This document shows positions 27,570-34,341 of a stretch of DNA of 64,000 bases, in pieces. The notes under the pieces were generated by a model that saw nothing but the letters and a program-made list of their open reading frames with translations, did not search any database and was not told where the DNA came from. Origin of the DNA: Demequina sp. NBRC 110054 (GTDB lineage: Bacteria > Actinomycetota > Actinomycetes > Actinomycetales > Demequinaceae). How positions within the stretch are numbered: the first letter of the stretch is position 1; each line of letters opens with the position of its first letter. The stretch lies in the NCBI RefSeq assembly GCF_002090115.1, contig NZ_BBRK01000004.1:1674001-1738000 (forward strand), given 5' to 3'. A program made the position numbers and the translations under genes.

Positions 27570-28321
27570 AGTTCTCCACAGATTCATGACCCGCCCGGCA
27601 CCCGGTGTCCGATATGTCTAGTTTCCTGTCATGGGGACGGACACGATCGCGCAGCTGGAGTCACAGGTGCGCGCGCAGATTCGCGAGCGGGGAGCGGATC
27701 CGCTGCGCGAGCGCGAGGCCGTGCGCGCTCTCGTGGACGATGCGCTGGCCGAGTGGGGCGAGCGGGCGCTGACCGGGGCGGTGGTTCCGGTCGAGGATCC
27801 GGCCGAGGCATCGCGCGCGCTGCTCGCGAACGTGGCCGGGTTCGGGCCGCTCCAGCAGTATCTGGATGATCCGGATATAGAGGAAATTTGGGTCAACGAG
27901 CCGTCGTTGGCCAACTAGAGGTCTCTTCAAAGGGCCTGCTGTGGAAGCAGTTGCGCCACCTCGGTGCCGCCAGGTGGCGTGGGGGAACCGCCGTCCTAGG
28001 GCGAGGCTCTCGACTGTTGGTTGGGTGTCGTCCGGTAGGCCGCTTACTGAGAACGGCGTCCGTCGGACACGGAAACCGGGCGGAACGAAACCCGGCCGAT
28101 TCATTGCCTCGCGGCGGCGCGACGACTCCAGGCTGCGCCGCCCGTGGTGCACATGTGATGTAGATCACTTCGCGCTAGACGAACTGTTTGCGGTGGCTGT
28201 AGTTATGAGCCAGCCCACGAGCGAGTTGTTGCCGATGCAGGCAGCTACGGGGCGGCGGTTGGCGGGGTGCCAGTTCCGCTGTTTCGAGTACGTGACGTAC
28301 TCGCTGGTTCGCTGGGGGACG
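27570..28321 (+). repeat. Long direct repeat, copy B
   Basis: Near-identical to 19317-20068, with the tadA 5' fragment and the structured leader in the same order. The two copies are in direct orientation 8.25 kb apart and could recombine to delete the complete rhs and its immunity candidate. Confidence 0.85.
27631..27918 (+). pseudogene. tadA 5' fragment, copy 3 (95-codon ORF)
   Basis: A 95-codon ORF, MGTDTIAQLESQVRAQIRER to DIEEIWVNEPS, then LAN and stop, with RALLANVAGF where copies 1 and 2 have RELLANVAGL. The promoter spacer reads CCTGTC before ATG as in the intact gene, rather than TCGAGTC as in copies 1 and 2. This makes it the closest relative of the intact tadA start. The -10 is TAGTTT. 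Confidence 0.85.
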
Positions 28322-28659
28322 GCGCTGTGCTCACTGTGATCTCTGACGAAGCCGACATTGAGACTGGCACGTCGACGATCTACAACTTCGCTGCCGCCTA
28401 CGACGAGACAGACAACCTCGTCGTGCAGGCGATGCCAGGCGACATTACCCAGACCACGACTTACACCCGCACGGGCGCGACGACCGGGCTGGCGTACTCG
28501 ACCGTGGACGAGGAAGGCGAGACAGTTCCGCTCATCGCGTGGGCGCAGGAGACTGACCTGTTCGGCCGTGTCACCGCGGAGTACACGCCTAGTGCTGGCA
28601 TCAGCCCCGAGGACGTCTCGGAGTACAACCGCACGTATTCCTACGACCTTGCGGGTTAA
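28322..28659 (+). pseudogene. Rhs remnant joined to the rhs leader
   Basis: This internal piece of ~110 codons matches residues ~1690-1790 of the complete Rhs: NLVVQAMPGDITQTTTYTRT corresponds to NMTVQTMPSDITQTTAYTLT, and AWAQETDLFGRVTAEYTPSA to AWTQASDLFGRVVAESTPSA. It then stops at YDLAG. The sequence is much more diverged from the intact gene than the leader is, so it comes from a different rhs allele that lost its start, most repeats and its tail. From GTG 28267 it is an open 130-codon frame. Confidence 0.8.
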
Positions 28660-28678
28660 CGAAGAGGTAGAAGTAGGA

Positions 28679-29362
28679 ATGACATTGCGAGCGCACCGCA
28701 TCCGAAGTCTCGGCCTCGAATTCTTCGCCATGGGCGCTGTTCTAGCTTGGCTCATCGGAATCGCGGCGATGCCCGCCTTTGAGAGCCTGAACCGGCCGCT
28801 CGTCGTGCTTCAGGTGTTCATCGGATCCGGCGTGATCCGCGTAGTCCGGAAAGCGCTGCATGGCCCGTTCCTGACTTCGTGGGGGCTTCGTGCGCGCTGG
28901 CCAGTTGACTTTGGCGAAGACGGAACGTTTGGCCTCTACCTGACAGGCACCCGTCCGATCGACTCGCGCGCGGCAGCCAGCGTCGCGCGATTTACGAGTC
29001 TTCCGGAGGCTCGTGTGAGAGCCTTCATCGAGGGCACGCCGCTTCCGGCGCTGCTCGCGGTCTCGATGTCGCAGACATCGGCGGAATCGTTGAGTTCTGA
29101 GCTTTCGGGCGTGGATACATCGGCAAACGTCTCCGGGGATGAGAGCCTTTCGTTCCCGAAGCGTGTAAGAGCGGTGATCATCGAAGGGGTGATTCTCGCA
29201 CTCGGGGGAGCCCTGCTTATCGCGCTGGCATTGCCGCTATATGGAAGCCTCTGGTGGTTGTGGGCCGTGCTGGTGGTCGGTGGCTCCTGGGTTGTCACTT
29301 CCATCGCCTACGAGGTGCTTTGGGGCGAGGCGGGCACTCGTGGGGAAGTGGCGGCCGAGTGA
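28679..29362 (+). CDS. Membrane protein, possible orphan immunity gene
   Basis: The protein has 227 residues. Two N-terminal membrane helices (about 14-55: FFAMGAVLAWLIGIAAMPAF, LVVLQVFIGSGVIRVV) and two C-terminal helices (about 170-215) flank a ~100-residue soluble loop (FGEDGTFGLYLTGTRPID). An AGGTAGAAGTAGGAAT stretch precedes the ATG. It directly follows the rhs remnant and overlaps the next small membrane gene by GTGA. Orphan immunity proteins for a lost membrane-acting toxin are a reasonable reading; no family was recognised. Confidence 0.6.
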   Translation: MTLRAHRIRSLGLEFFAMGAVLAWLIGIAAMPAFESLNRPLVVLQVFIGSGVIRVVRKALHGPFLTSWGLRARWPVDFGEDGTFGLYLTGTRPIDSRAAASVARFTSLPEARVRAFIEGTPLPALLAVSMSQTSAESLSSELSGVDTSANVSGDESLSFPKRVRAVIIEGVILALGGALLIALALPLYGSLWWLWAVLVVGGSWVVTSIAYEVLWGEAGTRGEVAAE

Positions 29363-29625
29363 AGCGCCCCAGGCCCGAGGTACGAGCTGGCTTTCTTGTG
29401 AAGGCTGTCGCCGACATGTCCGTTCCATCGACAGCGAGTGGCGTGAAGATGCGTGGGTTTTGGGCCGTGCGTTTCTCGGCACAGACTCTTGGACTCGTGC
29501 TCTTCATGATTTGGTATGTCTTCTTGCAGGACGTCCTGCCGCCCTGGCCGAAGTGGGCCGCCTTCGCTTTCGCACTGCTCCTGATTGCGGGTTTGCTGCC
29601 CCTGCCTAAGTGGGCACGAAACTAG
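29359..29625 (+). CDS. Small two-helix membrane protein
   Basis: The ORF has 88 codons, GTG start inside the GAGTGA overlap with the previous gene; ATG 29449 (MRGFWAVRFS) would give a 58-residue core. Two helices, LGLVLFMIWYVFLQDVL and AAFAFALLLIAGLLPLP, cover most of the protein. Coupled to the preceding membrane protein. Unknown function. Confidence 0.55.
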   Translation: MKRPRPEVRAGFLVKAVADMSVPSTASGVKMRGFWAVRFSAQTLGLVLFMIWYVFLQDVLPPWPKWAAFAFALLLIAGLLPLPKWARN

Positions 29626-29721
29626 AGTTTGGACGGAGATGCGAGTGAAGAAGGGGTCTGCCCCAGCATCGGTTGACTTCTGTTCTGTGCGGACTTCGTC
29701 CGTGCTGGAAGGATGTCACCC

Positions 29722-30003
29722 ATGCCCAAGCCCTATCCCGCCGAGTTCCGACGTGATGTGGTCGCGGTCGCCCGTCAGGGCGGCTCGATCGCTGTCATCG
29801 CGAAGGACTTTGGCATCACGGAGTCGTGTCTGCGCAACTGGCTGAAGAAGGCTGACGTCGAGGACGGCGTCCGGCCCGGCGTCACCAGCGCCGAGGCTGC
29901 CGAGGTGCGTGAGCTCAAGCGCCGCAATCGGCAGCTCGAGCAAGAGGTCGAGATCCTGCGCCGCGCGGCCGCGTACTTCGCCAAGGACATCTCCCCAAAA
30001 TGA
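29722..30003 (+). CDS. IS3-family transposase OrfA
   Basis: The protein has 93 residues. The helix-turn-helix (YPAEFRRDVVAVARQGGSIA, FGITESCLRNWLKKADV) is followed by a leucine-zipper helix (ELKRRNRQLEQEVEILRRAA) typical of OrfA. ATG 29722 has GGAAGG nine bases upstream, better than ATG 29713. Its stop overlaps the ATG of orfB (ATGA). Confidence 0.9.
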   Translation: MPKPYPAEFRRDVVAVARQGGSIAVIAKDFGITESCLRNWLKKADVEDGVRPGVTSAEAAEVRELKRRNRQLEQEVEILRRAAAYFAKDISPK

Positions 30004-30888
30004 CCTACCCGCTGGTCCTTGACCTTGCCGCTGAGGGAATTCCCGTCGCGGTGACCTGCCGGGGGGCAAGGCTTCAGCAAGCAGGCGTTCTACAAGTGGA
30101 AGGCCGACCCCGTCACGAACGCGGATCTGGAGCGCGCGTATCTGACCAACGCCGCGCTCGACGTCCACTCTGACGACCCGGAGTTCGGCTACCGCTTCAT
30201 CGCCGACGAGCTCGAGGACCAGGGCTACGCCGTCTCACGCAACACGGTGCACTCGATCTGCCGCGACGCGGGGATAGTCGCCGCCGTGCACCGCCGGCGC
30301 GGCTCGGGCAAGAAGGCCGGCCCTCCGGTGCACGACGACCACGTCCAACGTGACTTCACCGCCGATGCGCCTGACCGGGTGTGGCTGACGGACATCACTG
30401 AGCATTGGACCGGCGAGGGCAAGCTCTATCTGTGCGCGATCAAGGACGTGTTCTCCAACCGGATCGTGGGCTACTCGATCGATAGTCGGATGAAGTCCTC
30501 GCTCGCGGTCGCCGCATTGGAGCAGGCCGTCGCCCGACGCTCACTATCGGGCGCTGATCTGATCGGTCTGACGTGTCATTCGGATAGAGGGTCGCAATTT
30601 CGAGCCAGGAGCTTCGTCACCGCGTTGAACCGGCACGGCATCCGCGGCTCCATGGGCCGCGTCGGCGCTGCAGGCGACAACGCCGCCATGGAGTCCTTCT
30701 TCTCGCTACTGCAGAAGAACGTCCTGAACCGCCGCCGCTGGGACACCCGCGAGGAGTTGCGCCTCGCGATCATCACGTGGATCGAGAAGACCTACCACCG
30801 ACGCCGCCGACAGGCCCGACTGGGACGCATGACGCCCATCGAGTTCGAAGCCGTCTACGCTACCCAACAGGTCGCCCTCGCGGCCTGA
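30000..30888 (+). pseudogene. IS3-family transposase OrfB, frameshifted
   Basis: The frame starts MTYPLVLDLAAEGIPVAVTC at 30000, then shifts by one base in the G-run at 30059-30066, after which homology resumes as GFSKQAFYKWKADP in another frame. The remainder is a complete rve integrase core: TDITEHWTGEGKLYLCAIKD (first Asp), HSDRGSQF (second Asp) and AAMESFFSLLQKN (Glu), ending in RMTPIEFEA. The frame is not the usual orfA/orfB slippage site, so the enzyme is probably inactive unless this is a sequence error. Confidence 0.8.
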
Positions 30889-31050
30889 CCACCCCGGTCA
30901 ACCGATCTTGGGGCAGACCCCTCTTTAGGTCTTCGGCGTGTCGTTTCGTGTCTCTACTAGGTGCGCTCGACTGTGGACGTCTGGAGGTCTCGACGTTGCC
31001 AATCTATCGACTTGCGATATTATTCAATTGATAAACGAGAGGATGGAATT

Positions 31051-31566
31051 GTGAGTAGTCGTGCCGTCTGGCTGTTTCGCGCAGCGCTTTGTTTGGTGTT
31101 CGCTGCGTTCGCTGTAGTTCAGGTCGCCCTCGTGTTTGGCGTCATTGCAGCGCCTCACTCCGAGATTGCGTCTGACTGGTGGAAGGTTTACGTGGTGATG
31201 CTGGTGCTGGCGGAGCCTATCCTGATCTCGATCGGATTCGCGTTCTATGCGATATGGAAGTTGACGGCGCTCGCCGGGGAAGGAGCAGCGTTTACGCCGC
31301 GGGTGTTCGTCTGGGTGAACCGCGCTATCGCTGGCTTCGTCACTGCGACTGGCGTCGCGGTGATCTTGCTGGTGTTCGCGTTCGTGACGATGGCGGGCTC
31401 GCGTGATCGTTTGCAGTTTGTCTATATCCCCGGCGCAGCTGCTGTTGCGTTGTTCGCGGCGGTGACCGCGGCTGGCTTCGCGGTCATGAAGAGGCTGCTG
31501 GTTCAGTCCGTGGCTCGCGAAGAGGAAGCGCGAGGTCTTCGCGCCGAGCTCGGTGGGGTGATCTAG
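31051..31566 (+). CDS. DUF2975 family four-helix membrane protein
   Basis: The protein has 171 residues from a GTG with GAGAGGA upstream. Four membrane helices: LFRAALCLVFAAFAVVQVAL, VVMLVLAEPILISIGFAFYA, AIAGFVTATGVAVILLVFAF and AAAVALFAAVTAAGFAVM. The basic/acidic C-terminal tail (REEEARGLRAELGGV) is typical of DUF2975. It is coupled to a small XRE regulator by a 1-base overlap, a pairing known for this family (YoaS/YozG-like). An AT-rich promoter-like stretch lies at 31005-31035. Confidence 0.8.
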   Translation: MSSRAVWLFRAALCLVFAAFAVVQVALVFGVIAAPHSEIASDWWKVYVVMLVLAEPILISIGFAFYAIWKLTALAGEGAAFTPRVFVWVNRAIAGFVTATGVAVILLVFAFVTMAGSRDRLQFVYIPGAAAVALFAAVTAAGFAVMKRLLVQSVAREEEARGLRAELGGVI

Positions 31567-31778
31567 TGGCGATCGTCGTTGACGTGGACGTGATGCTCGC
31601 GCGGCGAAAGATGGCCGTTGGCGACCTTGCGGAGCGTGTTGGTATCACGCCAGCGAATCTGTCAGTACTGAAGAACGGGCGTGCGAAGGCTGTGCGCTTC
31701 AGTACCCTCGACGCGCTATGCGAGGCCTTGGACTGCCAACCCGGAGAGATCCTGCGCTGGGTCCCAGAAGTTGAGTAG
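31566..31778 (+). CDS. Small XRE/Cro-C1 helix-turn-helix regulator (YozG-like)
   Basis: The protein has 70 residues and is nearly all helix-turn-helix: MLARRKMAVGDLAERVGITP, NLSVLKNGRAKAVRFSTLD, ALCEALDCQPGEILRWVP. The C-terminal CQPGEIL motif is the hallmark of the HTH_26/YozG group. The start GTG overlaps the DUF2975 stop. It presumably regulates its own operon. Confidence 0.85.
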   Translation: MAIVVDVDVMLARRKMAVGDLAERVGITPANLSVLKNGRAKAVRFSTLDALCEALDCQPGEILRWVPEVE

Positions 31779-31889
31779 GCCTTGGAAACGCGTTTCAACT
31801 GCGGAGGGTGGTTGCATGCAGGTCCACTCCCGTCCGCGCAACAGTTCGCTTCCGCCTATCCCGAATTGGCAGTAACACTTCACGGTTCG

Positions 31890-31974
31890 TTGACATTCCC
31901 CGCAGGTTGCGCCATCGTGGCACTGAGTGGCACTGAGTGGCACTGAGTGGCACTGAGTGGCACTGAGTGGCACT
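31890..31974 (+). promoter_or_regulatory. Promoter region with 10-bp phased operator repeats
   Basis: TTGACA at 31890-31895 is followed 21 bp later by five exact tandem copies of CACTGAGTGG (31921-31970), flanked by GTGG and CACT. The unit contains the near-palindrome AGTGGCACT, and the period is one helical turn. The same 17-bp core occurs once in front of the protease operon. It precedes the secreted protein at 32030. Confidence 0.65.
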
Positions 31975-32029
31975 TGCTGTTTGCTATGCAAGATTAGACG
32001 GGGGAAATTCAATGCGATTTGTAAGTTAG

Positions 32030-32683
32030 ATGTTGGTTCAGCCACGCAGTCGACAGCGCTCGTTGGCGACGGCTTCAGCTCTGGCACTGACCTGCGCAGC
32101 GCTGCTGGCGCCCGCGGCTGCTGCCTCCGCCGAGGAGTCCACGGACGGGCTTGGCGCCGGCGGCACTCAGCTGACGCTGACAGGGCTGGCTCTGCCATCG
32201 GGCACGGTTGTGGTCGAGACGGAGACACAGCCGATCTCGGCAGACGCTGCGGTTGCCGATGCACTTGAGGTCGCTGACGATCTCGAGGTCGGAGAGTCCG
32301 CGACTCTCAGTTCGGCGACATCGCAGACTGTTGTCTATGCGGCTTCGTCCGCGTGCAATGTGAGCTACACGGTCTACAAGCCCTACCGGAAGTTGTCGAG
32401 CGGGAGCTACTGGGCGACCTCGAAGGTCTCACTGACTCGTTCAAGCGGGTGCTCGGCAGCTCAGTCGTACTACTCGTATCTGGAGCGCAAGAGCACGCTG
32501 AACATCGCCTCAGTCGGTTACAGCAAATTCACGGTCAAGCCCGGATACACCACTACGTCGTGGGTCTCGTACAAGTGCTCGTCGACGAGCAGCAAGAACA
32601 CGTGGTACAGCGATTTCTCGAGAACCCTATGGGGTGACAGCATCGAGCAGAGCGACGCCGCAAGTCTCAACTGCACGAAGTAG
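32030..32683 (+). CDS. Small secreted protein, unknown function
   Basis: The protein has 217 residues with a clear Sec signal peptide (RQRSLATASALALTCAALLA, cleavage after ASA). The mature protein has an acidic N-terminal part, then a Tyr/Ser/Thr-rich domain with four cysteines (SACNVSYTVYKPYRKLSSGS, SSGCSAAQSYYSYLERKS, VSYKCSSTSSKNTWYSD, ASLNCTK), suggesting disulfides outside the cell. Its ATG touches the stop of a five-codon ORF (ATG at 32012, MRFVS) that has the better GGGGGA ribosome site, so reinitiation is possible. No family recognised. Confidence 0.7.
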   Translation: MLVQPRSRQRSLATASALALTCAALLAPAAAASAEESTDGLGAGGTQLTLTGLALPSGTVVVETETQPISADAAVADALEVADDLEVGESATLSSATSQTVVYAASSACNVSYTVYKPYRKLSSGSYWATSKVSLTRSSGCSAAQSYYSYLERKSTLNIASVGYSKFTVKPGYTTTSWVSYKCSSTSSKNTWYSDFSRTLWGDSIEQSDAASLNCTK

Positions 32684-32822
32684 CTCCCTCGCGCACAATC
32701 GCCCGCGAGTCTGAAAGCCTGCGAACGATCCGATCTTCTACTGGAGTTCCGGGTCGAGTCTTCTACGCGAGCAGGAGGGGTGATCCTCGCGGGAGTCTGT
32801 CCGGAATGGCACGCCGCCACAC

Positions 32823-32861
32823 GGCAAGGCACCCGTCACCCAAGGCGACGGGTGCCTTGCC
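32823..32861. terminator. Strong hairpin between secreted protein gene and tadA
   Basis: GGCAAGGCACCCGTC (32823-32837) and GACGGGTGCCTTGCC (32847-32861) form a perfect 15-bp stem with a 9-nt loop. There is no T-run. It probably insulates the tad operon from the island. The rest of 32684-33050 holds nothing recognisable. Confidence 0.65.
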
Positions 32862-33050
32862 TTGGGTGCGATCTGGTGGGGGTCTGGACGCGGACGGCGC
32901 GTTGAACCAGATCGCATGCTCACCCTCTTACCTCAGGTGTAGCCACGACCGCTGGAACCCGCCGAGCAGAACTGGGGATTTTCAGCGAGCGCCGTCAGAT
33001 CGATTGACATCACGTTCGCATCTGCTTTTCGTGCGATTGGCCGGGTCGCG

Positions 33051-33111
33051 AGTTCTCCACAGATTCACGTCCCGCCCGGCACGCAGTGTCCGAAATGTCT
33101 ACTTTCCTGTC
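33051..33111 (+). promoter_or_regulatory. tadA promoter, probably leaderless
   Basis: AGTTCTCCACAGATTC is followed by CGGCAC (33077-33082), a 17-bp spacer and TACTTT (33100-33105). The latter ends six bases before the ATG, so transcription should start at or near the A of ATG. There is no Shine-Dalgarno. All island copies preserve CGGCAC, the spacing and the TAnTTT hexamer, which supports a real promoter; the -35 is not a housekeeping match. Confidence 0.55.
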
Positions 33112-34341
33112 ATGGGGACGGACACGATTGCGCAGCTGGAGTCGCAGGTGCGCGCGCAGATTCGCGAGCGGGGAGTGGACCCGCTGCGCGAGCGCGAGGC
33201 CGTGCGCGCCCTGGTGGACGATGCGCTGGCCGAGTGGGGTGAGCGGGCGCTCGCCGGTACGGTGGTCCCGGTCGACGATCCGGCCGAGGCGTCGCGCGCG
33301 GTGCTCGCCAATGTCGCTGGTCTCGGGCCGCTTCAGCAGTATCTGGATGATCCGGATATAGAGGAAATTTGGGTCAACGAGCCGTCGTCGATCTTCGTGG
33401 CCAGGCGCGGGGTGCCGGAGCTCACCACGACCATCCTCACCGACGCGCAGGTGCGCGACCTCGTCGAGCAGATGCTGAAGCTCTCGGGCCGCAGGCTCGA
33501 CATCAGCTCTCCCTTCGTCGACGCGACGCTGCCGGGAGGGGAGCGGCTGCACGCCGTCATCCCGGACGTCACCCGCGAGCACTGGTGCGTGAACATCAGG
33601 AAGTACGTCGCCCGCGCCTCTCATCCGGAAGACCTCGTCGCACTCGGCTCGCTCACGCCCGCGGCCTCGAGGTTCCTGTCGGCAGCCGTGTCTGTCGGAC
33701 TCAACGTGCTCGTGTCCGGAGCGACGCAGGCGGGGAAGACAACTGCGCTCGCCGCTCTCTCTGGCGCGATCCCCGCGCGCGAGCGCGTCATCACGTGCGA
33801 GGAGGTCTTCGAGCTCTCCCTGCCACTTCGCGACGTGGTGGGGCTCCAATGCCGACAGCCCTCGCTCGAAGGCACCGGAGAGATCCCGTTGCGTCGGCTC
33901 GTGAAGGAGGCGCTGCGCATGCGTCCCGACCGGCTCGTCATCGGCGAGGTGCGCGAGGCCGAGGCGCTCGACATGCTGATCGCCCTCAACGCAGGAATCC
34001 CTGGTATGTGCACGATCCATGCCAACTCCGCGCGCGACGCGATCACCAAGATGTGCACCCTTCCGCTGCTCGCCGGGGAGAACGTCTCCGCCGCGTTCGT
34101 CGTCCCGACCGTCGCGTCGGCGATCGACCTCGTCGTGCATCTCGACCGAGACGAGCGCGGCCGTCGTCAGGTGCGCGAGATCATCGGCGTGCCCGGAAGG
34201 GTCGAGGGCGGCATCGTCGAGACCTCTGATTTGTACCGCCGGGCCCGTGGCGAGCTCGTCCGCGCGGAGGGGTATCCGCCTCACGCGGAGCGCTTCGCCC
34301 GCGCGGGCGTCGACCTGGTCCGGCTGCTGGAGGCCAGCTGA
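33112..34341 (+). CDS. tadA: Tad pilus assembly ATPase TadA/CpaF (intact)
   Basis: The protein has 409 residues. The N-terminal ~110 residues (AQLESQVRAQIRERGVDPL to LGPLQQYLDDPDIEEIWVNE) are the T4SS-ATPase N-domain, followed by the RecA-like core. Walker A is GATQAGKTTA (Lys209). Next come ITCEEVFEL, the Asp/His boxes MRPDRLVIGEVREAEALD, and GIPGMCTIHANSARDAI. It powers assembly of Flp pili at the inner face of the membrane. tadB follows with an overlapping start. Its first ~92 codons and promoter are the block repeated through the upstream island. Confidence 0.93.
   Translation: MGTDTIAQLESQVRAQIRERGVDPLREREAVRALVDDALAEWGERALAGTVVPVDDPAEASRAVLANVAGLGPLQQYLDDPDIEEIWVNEPSSIFVARRGVPELTTTILTDAQVRDLVEQMLKLSGRRLDISSPFVDATLPGGERLHAVIPDVTREHWCVNIRKYVARASHPEDLVALGSLTPAASRFLSAAVSVGLNVLVSGATQAGKTTALAALSGAIPARERVITCEEVFELSLPLRDVVGLQCRQPSLEGTGEIPLRRLVKEALRMRPDRLVIGEVREAEALDMLIALNAGIPGMCTIHANSARDAITKMCTLPLLAGENVSAAFVVPTVASAIDLVVHLDRDERGRRQVREIIGVPGRVEGGIVETSDLYRRARGELVRAEGYPPHAERFARAGVDLVRLLEAS

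Larger units (their letters stand above)
29652..30922 (+). mobile_element. IS3-family insertion sequence
   Basis: Terminal inverted repeats of 26 bp with two mismatches bound the element: left AGGGGTCTGCCCCAGCATCG at 29652, right 30897-30922 as its reverse complement. They enclose an orfA/orfB pair with a DDE domain. The outer few bases and target duplication could not be fixed with certainty. It interrupts the right-most island unit. Confidence 0.85.
15400..33050. other. Accessory island: array of cargo units bounded by tadA 5'-end copies
   Basis: Between the decapitated MFS gene and the intact tadA gene, a 338-339 bp block (promoter plus ~92 tadA codons) recurs at 16448, 19317 and 27570 with the intact gene's own copy at 33051. 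A shorter remnant lies at 15477. Every stranded copy ends at the same base (GCCGTCGT) and continues with the same foreign sequence (TGGCCAACTAG or a one-base variant, then RGGTCTCTTCAAA). Cargo between the blocks differs each time: HicAB; lipoprotein plus protease; Rhs plus immunity candidate; rhs remnant, membrane proteins, IS3 element and secreted protein. No integrase gene was seen, so the mechanism is inference. Confidence 0.8.

Noticed and set aside
30000..30070. Programmed frameshifting in the IS3 transposase
   Set aside because: Known IS3 slippage occurs at the orfA/orfB junction; here the shift lies inside orfB after a proper overlapping ATG, so it looks like a mutation.
31921..31970. 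Five tandem 10-bp repeats considered as a CRISPR array or satellite
   Set aside because: The units abut without spacers and are too short for CRISPR; the promoter context and palindromic core fit operator sites better.
32738..32923. Minus-strand ORF of 61 codons at the hairpin before tadA
   Set aside because: It spans a perfect inverted repeat and has no RBS or protein-like composition.
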